Notes: generated by a model from the sequence alone, not told the origin. 64,000 nt of DNA from Edolisoma coerulescens (GCA_013397115.1 VWZW01002314.1:1430090-1494089); one strand, 5' to 3'; numbered from the stretch's first letter, positions 23,461 through 36,860 are shown. Translations and numbers: made by a program.

Positions 23461-26400
23461 TTGGGCTATAACCTTGAGAAAATCAATAGAAAATGTTTGC
23501 AGGGGTTTTTTTAGTGCTAAGATGTTACTTCTTTAATTTCACTTATTAAAATGGTTTTTGTGTGTGTGTATGTGTGGGGAAATTAACTGTACTCCATTTA
23601 ACTTATAGTTTATTAACTTTATAATTTTTGCCAAAGAAAAATTAGATTATCTCTTCCAAAGTAATTTCATGCCCTGAGCTGAAACTGCCCACTGACTCTA
23701 TATAAAAATTGACTTTAATGGGCCCATACACGAATTAATTTAACCCACTTAAATCTGGCTGGACTTCAAAGCCAGCTGATATTTTCCTTGCATGGCTTAG
23801 CTGAGACCTCCTCAGTTAGCAGATCTGGGTCTTCCTCTTGCTTCCTCCATATTTAACATAGTATCTATCCACAGGCTTTCAACACCCTCTTGAATAAATA
23901 GTGAGGAGCACTGTTTTTTAAACCAACAAGATTGTAATAAATGTTGACAGGAGTCCGATTCTGGAGCTGAAAGAAATCCCTTTCTGTGTGTCTGTGTCTA
24001 TGCTTTCATTGCAAATAAATTTAAAGGAATTATTTCTGAAGAAGTCCTGTTGCAACCTGTGACTGCATTATTATCAATATTTTTAAAACTTCTGATATAA
24101 TTTTATGTGTGAGTTTTGCCAGAGCTATTTGAACATTAAGGAAACTTCCCTGTCTGACCAGCCAGGAGTCACTCTGGCAGTCACAGTGCCACCACCTGAC
24201 ACTGTCATGGCTGGGACCAGGGTCCCTTCACAGTGGGTGGCTCCAGGGAGCTGACAGCTGCCCGTCTTGACGCCCTACACATCCCACTCTCACACAGTCA
24301 GGCCAAGTTTCCATACCGGCTCAACCCTAGGATTTCCACAGCAGAATCTCAGACATCTGGATCCTTAAAATAATTTAGTCATGGTGCAATCACAGAATAA
24401 CAGGCTAATCTGGTGCCTCCAAGGAGGGACCCTGAACAAAGGACACCATGGGTTTCATACCCTCACAGTCTGTTCACAGTAAAGTCTGGGGTCTTCCAGC
24501 TGAGCCCTCGGCTCCTGCTGTGTCTCTGACTGTCCGATCACCCGGCTGGGCCACAGCTCCCTGTGCCCTTTGTTCTGCAGAGGGCCAGCAGTTCACAGCC
24601 TCTTGCCTGGGGCTCCAACACCCAGGGCTCAACCTGCAGCTTGAACTGCAGCTGCACCCTGAGCTACCAGCACTGAATGCATTCCTCAAGGTGAATATCA
24701 AAGTAATTTCTAACTGTGATTTCTTGATTACAGTTCAACAGGGAAATTTAAAAAGGATATAGCAAACAAATAAGTTATTCTTTGTAAAACATTCTCATAT
24801 CTCTAATTCCATGGCCTAAATTTTAGAACACTGTCAGTTATTTTTAATGAGTTTTTGGGAACCTCACCTGAATTACAACTGTGCCTGGTTTTGACAAAAT
24901 GCTACAGTCAGAAAGTACTAACCAATCACCCTCTGAATATCTGTCCCTTTTCAACTATCTCAGATGGAAAATTGAAATTTAAATACTTGAAACTACAGGC
25001 TGACATTTGTAAATGTAAGATAAATATAGAAGAAATCCTGTTACTGTTCAAATTCTTCCTAAAATTGATTGATTTATGTAGGGACAGTAGTGTACAAATT
25101 CTTAATGTAATAGTTGCTCAACAAACAAGAAACTTTTTTGTTGCTTTTTTGTTTTTAATCAAGGCATAATATTAAGAAGTTTAACTAGCAGTTTCCCTTG
25201 AATTTCCTTTTCTTTTCATCCTACTACCTCCATTCAAAGCTCTGTCTGCTAGTTTGTTTACATATACTTAATCAGATTAAACTAATCCACATGTATCTTA
25301 GTATATTTATAGGATGTATCATTCCCTCATGGATACCCTTTGCTGGTGACAGTAGATTCTATTTTTAGTTGAACATATTTACTGAGTGCTGGTGCAAGTG
25401 TTTGGCTTCAGCTTTGTAACACAGTCAAGGTTTATTGAGCCAACAATTTTGTAGACATATTAATATGGCTGATAATGAAGATACAAATACTTGTGTATGA
25501 ATTCTGTTTATTTTTACATTTCCAAGAATTTTATATCTAAAATTCTGTCGCCTTCACTCCTCTAAATGTGCATAGGATTGATTGTTTTTTTTTTTAATTA
25601 AAACACAGTAAATACATACCTACATTAAAAAGATTAAAAAGAAAATAAAAAAAGGAAGAAGAGCAAATACCAATATCCATTTCTTTTTTTTTTTTCAAAA
25701 CCTGTCAGAAATTTCATTTCACTAAATTTTATTACATTTCATTTCATATAATTTCATTCAGGGTAGCCCTTACCATTAGCCAAAAACATTCCTAAAAAGG
25801 CTTGTTTAGAGTAGAAGAGTCACCGTCAGTGGAACTGTCTCCCACGAGTATTTTGGGAGAGCTCTCCCTCTAGCGGGAAAAAAGGAGAGTTTTTGGAAGA
25901 GGTGTTTTTCTATCACACCACATGACAGACATACATGATGGGTCGATGCTGCAATACGGGCAGAGGAAAGAAAAAAAGGCATTTTGCTAACAACCAGAAG
26001 TTAGATGCAGCAAAAAAATCACTGTGGACCAGGTCAGAGTTTTTTATGGAACTGTATAAAAAGTGACTGTCATCTTCCGCCTTTCCCAAAGGGAAAAAAA
26101 CCCCAAACAAAACCAACAAAAAACCCCAAACAAAACCAGTTCTCTTATATCAGACGTGCTGCATCTTTTATATATAAATATATCTGAAAATCCTTCAGAA
26201 CTTTGCATAAACAGCAGGTAGAAAATCCTCATCTATTTGTTGGTTATTCTAGGAAGTAGTCCAGTTTCAGATTTGCTTCTGAGAAAATTCTGTGTTCTTG
26301 TTGTATCAGCATTTAACATATAAGCCTAACTAAAAACCAGAAAAACTGTCTCAACTGTCTTCCCTTCATCCACTGTGATTCATCAGTTCTGATAAGCTTC

Positions 26401-26490
26401 ATCCATTTTGATAAGCCATACCTTCCTCAGAGGCTGCAGAAGAAAATGTAAACATACTCTGGAAAAGGTGTTAAAAATGGGAAACCTTCA
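23461..26490. other. intergenic, no gene recognised
   Basis: Mostly AT-rich. 24140-24690 is a GC-richer patch with 75-104 codon frames on both strands but no recognised domain; it is possibly an unidentified repeat. Around 26090-26140 is an A-rich stretch of AAAC/AACCCC-like units. Confidence 0.4.
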
Positions 26491-26499
26491 TTTGCTTTG

Positions 26500-27335
26500 T
26501 ATTGCTATACCTGCCATTCACCACAATCCTTTGAGGCCTGTCATTCACCCAGTTCTTTACCCAGTGCACCATTGTGCTGCTAATTCCACAATTGGACAAC
26601 TTGTCCAGAAGGATGCTATGAGGGACAGTATCTCAAATCTACCAAAATCTAGACATCTACATTCACTGCATTCTCTTCTTCCATGAGGTGGATGACCATG
26701 TCGTAGAACAATATCAAATTACATTTACATAGGAATTTCTCTTTGTGAGCCCATGTAGATTGTGACTGATGATTACATTATTCTTTAAATGACTTTTAGT
26801 AGTACCCAGTATAATCTTCTACATGATTTTACAGGAACTGAAGGTAGAATAAAATGTCTCTAATTTATTAGGCCTTCCCTCACTCTTTTTGTGGATGGGA
26901 ATAATACTGGCCAATTTCCAGTCAGTAGAGACCTCCCCTGACACCCAATACACTTGGCAGATGGTGAAGAGAGGTCCTGCCATAACATCCACCTTCAGAA
27001 CTCTGGGATGAATCCCATCAGGTTCCACGGACTTGTGAATGTTCTGCTGGTACAGCTGGTCCCTTACAATTCGGGTGTCCACAAATGGAGAACCACTGTT
27101 CCTGCAGCCCTGTGACTCAGTGACTTGGCACCCCAAGGCTTATCAGTAATACTAAAGACTGACTCAAAAAAAGCATTAAATGCCTCTGCCTTTTCTTCAT
27201 CACCATTTGTCAGGTGACCAGCTTCATAAGGTATTGCTTCAGTATTTTCCTTAGACCTCTTCTTGCTATCAACATACTTTAAAAAGCCCTTTTTATTGTC
27301 TTGACACAACACTGACTAGTTTCAATTCTTGGCCT
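26500..27335 (-). mobile_element. CR1 ORF2 reverse-transcriptase region, decayed
   Basis: Minus-strand conceptual translation gives CR1 ORF2 text interrupted by stops and frameshifts. At about 27300-27140 are 'D-N-K-K-G-F-L-K-Y-V' and 'E-E-K-A-E-A-F-N-A-F-F'. At about 27050-26850 are 'P-D-G-I-H-P-R-V-L-K' and 'D-W-K-L-A-S-I-I-P-I-H-K-K', the motifs that open the reverse-transcriptase domain. Toward 26540 the reading continues into further RT sequence with heavy decay. This is an internal fragment, lacking the usual 3' end. Confidence 0.9.
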
Positions 27336-27960
27336 TTCATGTATTCTCCCTACAGATGAGAGCTACAGCTCTCTGATCTTCCTGCGAAACCTGACCTTGC
27401 TTCCAGAGAACACACAATTTCTTCTTCCACCCAAGTGGCAAAAGGAGTTCCCTGTTCAGCTAAAATGGTCATCTGTCCCACTTGCTTGACTCACAATACC
27501 ACGGCATTGCCTGCTCCAGGGCTTGTAGAAAGTGGTTCTTCAAAATTGACTTGCTCTCATAGAAAGCCCTAAGTCCTCAAAAGGCAGGGCACTGCAGACT
27601 GGCTCCCTCAGCAACGTAAGCCTTGCTGTCTTCTAATCCAGGATATCGACTCCACTGATCTTTTTTCTCATTACACCGAAAATTTTAAACTCCACCACTT
27701 TGTGATCAGTGTGGCCAGATGATTATCATTTGTATTACTATACCTACCATCACTTCTCTGACGAGTCCTCTTGTCTTGGGGTGATTTTATGGTAATATGG
27801 TATTTCCCTATCCCCTCTGCTTTATGCCCAGAAATGGCTTTAAGCTGGGTCCAGGAGAGTGAGGAGAGAAGCCAGGCGAATTCTTCAGCGTGGTTTGTAT
27901 TCAAGGACTCACACACTCCTCCACGTTCTCACTGCTGCAGAGCTGAGGGAGCACCTTCCT
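27336..27960 (-). mobile_element. probable continuation of the CR1-like element upstream of the RT
   Basis: Contiguous with the RT fragment and similar in layout to repeats seen upstream of the RT in avian CR1-like elements (for example 'accactttgtgatcagtgtg' and 'acgagtcctcttgtcttggg'). Recognised by eye only, so the subfamily is uncertain. Confidence 0.5.
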
Positions 27961-28035
27961 GCTTTTAGCCAGCCTGTTAGCTGAGGCAAGAAATTTTCCC
28001 ATACTGGCATACCTGCATACCGAAATCCTCTGGAA

Positions 28036-28055
28036 CTTCTTCTTCTTCTTCTTCT
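28036..28055. repeat. (CTT)n microsatellite
   Basis: About six to seven CTT units flanked on both sides by tctggaac, suggesting slippage or a small duplication. Confidence 0.9.
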
Positions 28056-30633
28056 GGAACTGTTCGGCCTATAGCTGTGATCTGAGAATCAGACCATCAG
28101 ACCCCATGGACTGGCAGGGAGGCTGTGGGGATGCCGCATCCTGGGCTTGGGCCTTTGGAGGAGCTGCGCCAGTTACAGAGGGAACTCTCAATCCACCAGC
28201 TTTCTCCGCATCAAGGAGGTTTATTATCCAACATCACTCTTTTTTTTTTCTTTGCCCTGTCAGCACTCTGCTTGTTAAATAAATAGGTTTTTTCCCTTTC
28301 ATGCAAGAAATTCCTTTTGTATTGGTGGGAGAGGGAGTGCTGAAACCTGCCTTCTTGAGAGATGTTCATTACAGGATGTTTCCTCCTAAACTTGTCTCAA
28401 ACCAAGACACCTCTATACACAGATAAGAGGTGATAAGATCTTATCTGTTGAGTACATAAGGAGCCATGGGGAGACAGAGAGCGACAAAGTGACCTGACAT
28501 GTTGCTTTGTGCAGTCTGAGTGAGAAGCCAGCCTCCTGCTCTGAGCACCTGGCATAGAGTCTGTGGCCCTGAATGACAGAGCTGGCCATCAGGACACGAG
28601 GCAGCCTTCACTCAGGCATTGCCTGACTTGTAAGCTGTCATCCTTGTAACGCTGTCAATGCTTTTTGGACACAGATCTCAAAACAAAGACACAAGAATGA
28701 ATCTTTTTTCAGTATTACAAAGCCATCACACAGATTACACATTTTTATTTTATTCAGGGAATTCTTTAAAAAGCTTCACCCGAGTCCTGCTACAGGAAAG
28801 CAAAGCAACTCTTCTATATCAACAGATTAAGTAGTAGAAATTATTATCAGGGTGAAAAAAGGCACTTGCTGATGATTTTCTCTCTAAACTCAGGAACATC
28901 TAAGTGGTATGAGAAATTATAACTGAGTAATCTAAGAAATTATGACAGAGGTGAGATATGGGAAGCTCTAACAATTGCTATTAAAAAGTCAGAGGGAATT
29001 TATGGACCCTTTGTGTCTTTAAAATAATGCTTTTAATACCTGAAAATTACTGAGTAAACATATGATCTGAAGTTAAACTAAAACTATAAAAACACACTGA
29101 AAGACACTTTCTAATATTAGACTGCAGTGAATCAAGTTTTTCTCCAATATTTGGATTCTGGTAAACTTCACCTTCCTCGATGTCTGCAGAAAAAAATGCA
29201 AAAATACTCCTTAAAAGTTTTTAAAATGTTACAATAGTATACCAGCTATTCATAAAATTGCAAAGAGATTTTTTTTTCTTACCTTTTTTTTTTTTTGCTT
29301 TATAGGAATTGAGGAAAATATCCAGTGTTTAATTTCTCCTAATTAAACATTATTCAAAAACTTGGGAGAAAAAAAAAGAGAAGAAAAAGAGGATTCCACA
29401 ATCCTCCTCTTACAACAGGTTTAGTGATTTTCCTCTGGAAATAATCCAAGTTGCCTCTAAAAGCATGACCAAGAAGCGGCAATGTCTGTGCTCCCTCTCC
29501 TGGCTCTGCAGCAACATTGATCTGGGCAAATTCTGACTGACGTCAGGGCTGAGGCCTGTGCGCAACAGAAAGAACAAAAATGTAAAGCACTGCACTGTTT
29601 CAGCTTCTTCACTGAGAAAAACTAAAAGTTGCTTCAAATGGAAGTCAAAATTACTTTAAAAATATTTTATTTCTAAGCTTCTTGAAAGTTTTTTCCCAAG
29701 ATCTGACAGATAAAAAATATAAAAATGCCTTGCACAAGGGACAACAGCACTTTTCCCAATATTTGTAATGCTACAGGTAATTTTTAAGAATAGTTAGTTA
29801 CAGACATCCTGATCTTCATGGTGGGTAATCTGAAATCTTTAAAATAATAGTTTATCTAATAAATTGTTCACAAAGAAGATTTAAATAACCTTTTTAATGC
29901 TAAAATTAAATCCTTTTTAATTGTGCAATTGTAAACCCAGTAGCTCCTCAAAACCAAACAGTACCAGAAATAAAAAGTAGATAGCTTCATCCTCTCAGGA
30001 GCAATTTATTTGTATATTTCTGTAGGACGAACTCATAGAACCAAGACTTTGTCGCTTCACCATAGGTGATTATGTATAGTATACTATGAAGAAGAATAGG
30101 TAGTGTGAACAATACAACTTTAACCTCAAATATGAGAGAAGGTATCCTTTAAAATTCTTTGCAGTGGCTCTACTACATTTAACACAGAGCTCTTACATCT
30201 GTAGTATGAAGCCATCCTTGCTGGATTAGTCATGTGGTGTCTCAGGGCAATCTTTAACAATGGCTGGTTTTTTCAGTTTTAACTCATAAAAAGTTTTATT
30301 TATAATTGAAAATAAATTAGTGGTTTCAAGATAAATGGATAAAGTGCATTCTGGCACTTGAGATTACTTTTGTCATTTAGTACAATTTGATTATTATCTT
30401 AGATAGCTGAGACATCTCAGAGGCAATGAGGTTCATACTGTGACTCAGGAATGCCTTCTCTCCAGTGTGGTGTACCCTACACAAAAGCTCAGAAAAACAA
30501 TTTTCATCTACTCTTGTTCAGTTTAATAGGAACGTGAGCTGGGCATGAGGAGTAGCAGGAAGGACAAAATAAAGATCCTGCTTGCTTCCTCCTATGTTTT
30601 TTGCATTATTAACATCTGAAATGGAAAGGATAC

Positions 30634-30652
30634 TTTTTTTTTTTTTTTTTTT
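30634..30652. repeat. poly(T) run
   Basis: Nineteen consecutive T residues; may be the reverse complement of an old poly(A) tail or plain slippage. Confidence 0.9.
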
Positions 30653-31773
30653 GCACAAGACTTGCAAAGCAAAATACACAAGACAGCGCTAAGAGAAAAT
30701 CTGCCACTCCAGGAATCAACTGTCCACATACTGTGTAGTGTGACCCAAAACTGTAGGCTTATGGCCAAAAATGGGACAAAGCATTAAGTGGTGTCTAAGA
30801 AACACTGTAGACAGGACTTTGAAAATAACATTTGGGATGGACCAACTTAATTACTAGGGAGGCAGCCTCTCTTCCCTAGCAGTAAATCCCACCCAGAGCG
30901 TGTGTTCTTCATGACATGACAGTTGAGACCACAGCACCACTAGCAGCGTCACAGTTGCCTCCAGCCTCAGTCCCTCCTTCACAGCAGTTTGCCCAAGGGA
31001 ATTGGGGAAGGCAGGCAGCCTCTTACCCCACACACAGGCATAAATTCAGGTGTGGCTCTGCCCCATAATCATTTGCTCGTGCAAACCAGGATGACAGTAG
31101 CTTGAGACTCCATTAAGAAGATTTCTGGAAGAAGAAGTTCTGCTGGTTGGTGTCATAGGGGCAGTTATGAGCTATGCCTTTCCTTTCCTGCAACTCTGCA
31201 ACTTGGGAAGAAAGGGAAGGAGGTATTAATTACACCCTGGCCCCTTTTCCAGTCATCCTTCCCATAGGCACAAGCAGGGGCTAAGCTTAATTTTGCTGCC
31301 ATTGGCAAAGTGGAGCAATCCAGCCTTTGTGCTAGTACAAGTTAACAAGCAAGTCCACAACAAGCTATCCCGGCACTAGTACAAACTCATGAGGTTCTAC
31401 ACAACCAGCATCTTGACTTACAAAACCAACAGTTTCTACTTTTCAAAACACAAGGCCATTTAGAGATACACAATACAGACTTAGCACAGTGTGACTTCAA
31501 AGTGTGATGTGTTCTGATAAATATCAACTAAATATCCCACTACTGGTCTCTATATTTAAACAATAATTAAAACCACAGAATATGTAGGTTTGACTTCTGA
31601 CGGTGGCAACTTCTTACAACCTTGGATTCCAAGAAAACCTGCTGAACAACTGTTAGGTCAGTTCAAAGATGCAATGCTCTATTCTATGACTTGCAATCTC
31701 AGGCTAAATGCTACATGCATCAGCTATGAATACTTCAAACACTTGTGGCTTTGGGACATCCTGCACAAGGCCT

Positions 31774-31840
31774 TTCATAGAATTGTAGGGTGGTTTAGGT
31801 TGGAAGGCACCTCTGGGATCCTCCCCTGCTCAGTAGGTCC
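31774..31840 (-). mobile_element. very short CR1 3' terminus
   Basis: Reverse-complement CR1 end 'catagaattgtagggtggtt' plus 'aggttggaaggcacctctgg', after which similarity is lost. Severely truncated copy. Confidence 0.8.
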
Positions 31841-34800
31841 ACGTAGACCCCTTTTCTCCAGCTATGTCACCTATCCGTTTCCTGCAGCAAGAGAAAGCAG
31901 AAGATATATATAATCCTAAAATTTAGGTCTGCTATATAGAACGATTATGGACAAGGAAGTTCTCTGATGTCCACAGCTTATTTAATAATTAAAGTTTTGG
32001 TTTCAAGGTTAGAGGAAGACATTTACATCTTACAGAGCATCTGCTCTGAGAGCTTTTACAGGCCCCGGTTTTTAAGTGGCAATGGCTCTGTTTGGTTAAA
32101 TTCACTAGGCAGCAGTCAACAGCAAAAAAGCAAAGGACTAAGCATTCATATAAACATTGATCTTTTTGGACCACAGTCAAATAAGAGTATTACAAAGCTG
32201 ACCTCCTTTGTGATACCTGTGGAAGCACTAGTAGGTGTATTCATGGGGAAAGGCAGAAGTGCCTCAGCTTTCAGATGCTCAAGAACTGATAAACATTCGC
32301 TATTTATGAAGGATAGAAGGGGGAGTCTTCAGGTCTGGGTCAATTCTGTGACATGATCCTCAAAACTCTTATTGATGCCTCCTGGAATGAAACTCGCTAT
32401 AGACTAGTCAAGGAGCATCAAGAGGAACATCATTTGATCCTTTTACACAAGAGTAAAGACAGTACATGTACAGACACATGTCTATACAGCAACCAATGGC
32501 AAACCCCAAAACTCAATGTAAGTACAAACTAAAAATCTGAACAACAGACAAAAATGGTTCAGTTCCATCAATCCATCTTGATGCCATCCAGTTTCATCAG
32601 CCCTGCTTTTTTTAGACTGTGTGTTGATGCTAGGGGCTATGCAAAACCAGAATCACATTTAACACCAGGAAAAAACCTCCAGTCAGAAATGAATGTTTAA
32701 ATACAATTAAAAATGCAATTGCATTTTCCTAAATAAAAAGGTAAAAGTGTTAGAAGCATAGATTGAAGAATTTTGTAATGATGTAGACCAGTCTGGCTCG
32801 TCTTCAAAAGAAAATTAAACTCACAAAAAACCCAAAAAAACCAAGCCAAAACAAAACAACCAAACCATACACAAACAAATAAAAAAGAAGAATAATTAAT
32901 CTTTTTTTTTTCTGTATGACAGAAACACTGACTAATGAAGGTAGGATAGGTTTGGCAAAAAGATGGACGATGTGCCTAAAATTATTCTCTTCTACAACTA
33001 TTTTTGTATTTAAAAAAAAGGGACAAATCTGAGTTTAAAAGAAAGTTAAAGAAATATCTATGGACAGTTAAGAAAATGTCAACTTTCAAAGAAAAATTTT
33101 TAACACTTAAAAATTGCAGCTTTACACACTGACAAAGATTGTTTATGAGCACAAGATCAATGGCTTTGGAGAGGAGTCAGCGAAAATAAAATTCCAATAA
33201 ATGTCAGGAAAGATCGATCTCTCTTAACTTCACTGGTCACATTCAGCTCTCACGTTAGCAGGTGATCCAATAAAAATCTAGATAAATACAACCCATTGTT
33301 TTTAGACATCAAAGGTCACTATATTGTGTTAGATAAGATTACTGCAAACTAAGTGTACACGAAACCTATGAACTTTGGGAGTTATTATACATGAAAACAT
33401 CTATACTACTCTGAAGAAATTAACAAAGGTTTCATAAGCCAAAAGGGCTGTTAGGAGTCTGTGATGCATGAATAAGTAAGAGAATTAGATTTGTATTACT
33501 TTATTTGCATAACAGCTTATTTATATTTTGAGTTTATTGGTGTTAAAATACAACATTTATATTAATCCACAGTATATGTCAATTTTCATAGTTTCGAAGT
33601 TATTATTTAGTAACTTAGTTCCTATTAAATGTTTGATACCCATAGGTCATACACGTGATACAGATTATCACTTACATATATCAGCTGTAACTGATTTTTT
33701 AAATGAAGGTGTTAAATTGTTGAAACCTAAAGACAGCTGTTCAGCGTGTTCTTTTGTTGGTTTCCAATCTTTCCAAAGATTCATTTTTCCTTGTTATCTT
33801 CTTCAGAGCTTTTTCGTACAGGTAGAGATGAAGTTTAGGGTCTGGTTTTTTTTCCCTTGGAAAGTTTGTGAATTTTACATTGAACAGCTGCAGGAGAAAT
33901 AAAAACTTATTTGTCTCACAGAATTATGACATTGTAGAAGTTAATTATTACTTTGACCCTTTGTACAGATTCTCCATTAGGTTGCAGTAAATGAAACATG
34001 ATCTTTATGATTTCTTTTTTCAGTTAAAGTACTGATTTCACATGTGAAAGAAGTTTCACTTAGGTAAAAACTATTCCTTTTTTGTGTGTTTTAAAAACTG
34101 CTATTAAGAATCTAAAGATACTGCATCTTAAGTAGAAACCACCTTATATATAGAAGACACTTAATATCTCCGAGGAAATTATTTCCTCAGATCTAATAAA
34201 TAGTTTTATTTTGTAATCCTCTAATTCCAACTGTGAAACGAAATGAACATTGCCCAAAAGATGCTACGAAACATTGCAGTCACTTCTGAAGATGGGGGAT
34301 GTAAATATTTATAAGGCTTTTAATATTTCAAGTCTGCAAACTCTAGAACTGGGAATGTCAGCATCATTTATTTATTTATTTATTACAGTTACTCTGAATA
34401 TAGCCACAGAAGTGTGATAACAGCACACTTCTATAAACACAGAAATGTTCAAAAATTACCACATGCAGACAAGCTTTGTCTGGTCCATAAAACGCATTTT
34501 GTGAAAACCTTTTCGTGATCACTACTTTCATTTAGTTACAGCATTGTGCTTCCAAATGGTGAAAAAGCAGTTTAGAAAATGAAATATCAAACACAGAAAA
34601 GTTGCTATTGTGATTATATCCATACATTTGTGTGGAGAAGCTTTAGAGGCCGTGTTTTCTTGCTGGCTGTTGTATATCCAAGGATCAAAGGTAGTTACAA
34701 AGATGAGAGTGGTCTGATGCAGTGCTTGTCTGAATTATTTCCACTAGACACTGGCTTTTGCAAAGGATTAAGGGACAGATCCAAAACCAAATTAAGATTC

Positions 34801-35255
34801 TTATCACAATGCCTAATCTCTATGTGCCTGTCCCTTCAGACACCCATCGAAATCCCAAGCTTAGTGACCTTTTTTATGTGTTCACAAGAAGCTAACTTAT
34901 AAGTTGGTGACTGTTAGTCAAGGACTTATTACATGTTTATAGAACAGTCTCCAGAAAATTTCAGGCTCTGGTGATTTTCTGTCTACTGACTGGATGTGCT
35001 GTTCATTCTCCACTGTGCGGGGAAACCGAAGTGTATCTTGTAATTGGGAAGTCCTCACCAAAGTACCCACTAAACTGGCAGCTTATTTGGTTCGCTTGCT
35101 ACACTCTCCAGTCTTCCACAAGCTTACAAGGATGATAATCAAGCCACAAATAATTGTGTGCAGGCAGCCTTAGCCTTCTCCAGCTCTCATTTAGCTGTCT
35201 TAGTGACAGTGAATCACTTGAAGTTCCTCTCCCTCTGAGAACACCAGGCGGGCAG
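31841..35255. other. intergenic, no gene recognised
   Basis: AT-rich, with an A-rich CAAA/ACC tract near 32820-32885 and a TTTA repeat near 34369-34384. The longest frames (31967-32356, 129 codons, +; 33528-33902, 124 codons, +) have no recognised domain and look like chance frames. Confidence 0.45.
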
Positions 35256-35259
35256 CTCA

Positions 35260-35930
35260 GGAGTCATCCCGAGAAAACGCAGAGTGAATGATTTCCTTGA
35301 AACAGTTGCCTTTCTGCACTGCCTGTGCAAAATGCCTGGCTCGGGAGCTCATGTGCGACGCAGATCTTTCGAAAGCCCAGATCAATCTGACTGAGGGACA
35401 TTGAGCCGGGACATTTTCTTTCAGCGCTCGGGTACCGGCGAAAGCAGCACGTACGTAACTCTCCATGGGAAGGCGCCACACTGGTGGGCACAGATGTTGC
35501 AGGGAGCTGTTCCACGTGCTCCCACCGCCGCAGCCCGTGGGGATGTCCGAGCAGCGGCGTGGGCTGGGCTCCCCCGCCAGGTGCTCCCTGAGGAGCTGGG
35601 ACCCCCCCAGCGCGCGAAAGACACGGAATTTTGCTGCCAACTCCCATGTTTTCAAACACATCTTTTTTGGTCCCACCTTTTCTAAAACAAACAAACAATA
35701 ACAACAAAAAAATTTGATGTTTTTCCTTTTCCTGGGGCAAACATTTCTGGCAGTTCGCGTGTGGGTAGCTGAGGGAGTACTGGCTGTGCCTCTCCTCCTG
35801 CTTCTCCAGGGTGCGGTTCCTTATTGCAGCTCCCGGCTGCCCGGGAGACTGGGGGCTGCTCTCCTCTGGTGGGAGGGCGGAGACGGGTGGAAATTGTGTC
35901 CAGTTAAGGTCTTATTACCAGGAATAACCG
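35260..35930. promoter_or_regulatory. secondary CpG-enriched block upstream of RBM26
   Basis: GC- and CpG-rich relative to flanks (for example gcgctcgggtaccggcg, cagcgcgcgaaagacacgg). It has overlapping frames of 67-158 codons on both strands that look like consequences of base composition. It lies about 1 kb upstream of the RBM26 promoter island and is separated from it by a CR1 copy. It could be a distal promoter, an enhancer or the start of a divergent noncoding RNA (human RBM26 has an antisense lncRNA nearby); none of these is shown directly. Confidence 0.45.
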
Positions 35931-35948
35931 CGAGCACCGGTACAGATT

Positions 35949-36584
35949 GAGGGTGACCTGCTAAAAAGCAGCTCTGCTGAGGAAGACCTGAGGGTCCTGG
36001 TGGACAACAAGTTGTCCATGAGCAGCAGTGTGCCCTGATGGCCAAGGCCAGTGGTAGCCTGGGATGCATCAGGAAAAGCATTGCCAGTAGGTTGTGGGAG
36101 ATGATCCTTTACGTCTACTCGGCCCTGGTGAGGCCACATCTGAAGCGTGTTCTGGGCTCCTCAGTACAAGAGAGACATGTAGCTCCTGGAGCAGGTCCAG
36201 CAGATGCTATGGCCTACTCAGCCTCAACAAGAGACAACTGAGAGGGGGTCTCATCAATGTCTATAAGTATCTGAAGGGAGGGTCCCAATAGGATGGAGCT
36301 AGGCTGTTGTCGGTGGTGCTAAGCAATAGGACAAGAGGCAATGGGCAGAGAGTGATGCACAGGAAGTTTCACCTGAATCTGAGGAAAAACTTCTTGACTG
36401 TGCAGATGACCATGCATAAGAACAGACTGTCCACAGGTTGTGTCTCTCAATGGAGTAATTCAAGAACGATCTGGAAGCAGCCCTGTTCAATTTGCTCTAG
36501 GATGACCCTGCTTGATCAGGGATGTTGGGCCAGATGACCCACTGTGGTCCCTTCCAACCTCAACCATTCTGTGATTCTGTGATC
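35949..36584 (+). mobile_element. CR1 retrotransposon copy, plus strand, next to the RBM26 promoter
   Basis: Runs from the ORF2 C-terminal region (ggacaacaagttgtccatga; gccctggtgaggccacatct) through the 3'UTR (gatgttgggccagatgaccc) to the intact 3' terminus (ttctgtgattctgtgat, ending about 36584). The 3' end stops roughly 100 bp before the CpG island. The ORF2 remnant has several stops and frameshifts. Confidence 0.95.
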
Positions 36585-36826
36585 ACAGTAGGTAAGGCTA
36601 ACAGCGTTTCCAGGAAATAAAACAAGTACATGCGCATTTCAAACACCAGTCGGGAGTACACAATGGCATTTCTTTTGCCTCTAGAGCACCGTGCGGTCCA
36701 GCCACAGCACGAGGAAACGGGTGAGTTCTGAAAGATCCCCGGACCGCCCCACTGACCCTCCTCACCACCCCCCGGCAGCGGCCTCCCCGCCGGGCCCCGC
36801 CTCCCGGCAGCCCCCGCGCCGCTGGC

Positions 36827-36851
36827 CTCGCGAGACTCTTGGCTCTCGCGA
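36827..36851. promoter_or_regulatory. paired TCTCGCGAGA-type elements
   Basis: CTCGCGAGA at 36827-36835 and TCTCGCGA at 36844-36851, spaced 17 bp start to start, immediately 5' of the YY1-like site. Confidence 0.6.
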
Positions 36852-36860
36852 CAGCAGAGC

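Larger units (their letters stand above)
27961..31770. other. intergenic, no gene recognised
   Basis: Contains a (CTT)n tract at 28036-28055 and a T-rich, AATAAA-bearing stretch at 28240-28320 that might belong to an unidentified LTR. There is also a perfect CRE-type tgacgtca at 29538-29545 and a 19-T run at 30634-30652. Reading frames are short and uninformative. Confidence 0.45.

Noticed and set aside
31967..32356. 129-codon plus-strand frame
   Set aside because: Composition looks random, no domain recognised, no promoter or splice signals; expected by chance.
35257..35740. 145- and 158-codon minus-strand frames in the upstream CpG block
   Set aside because: Mutually overlapping frames in GC-rich DNA without domains; treated as regulatory sequence instead.
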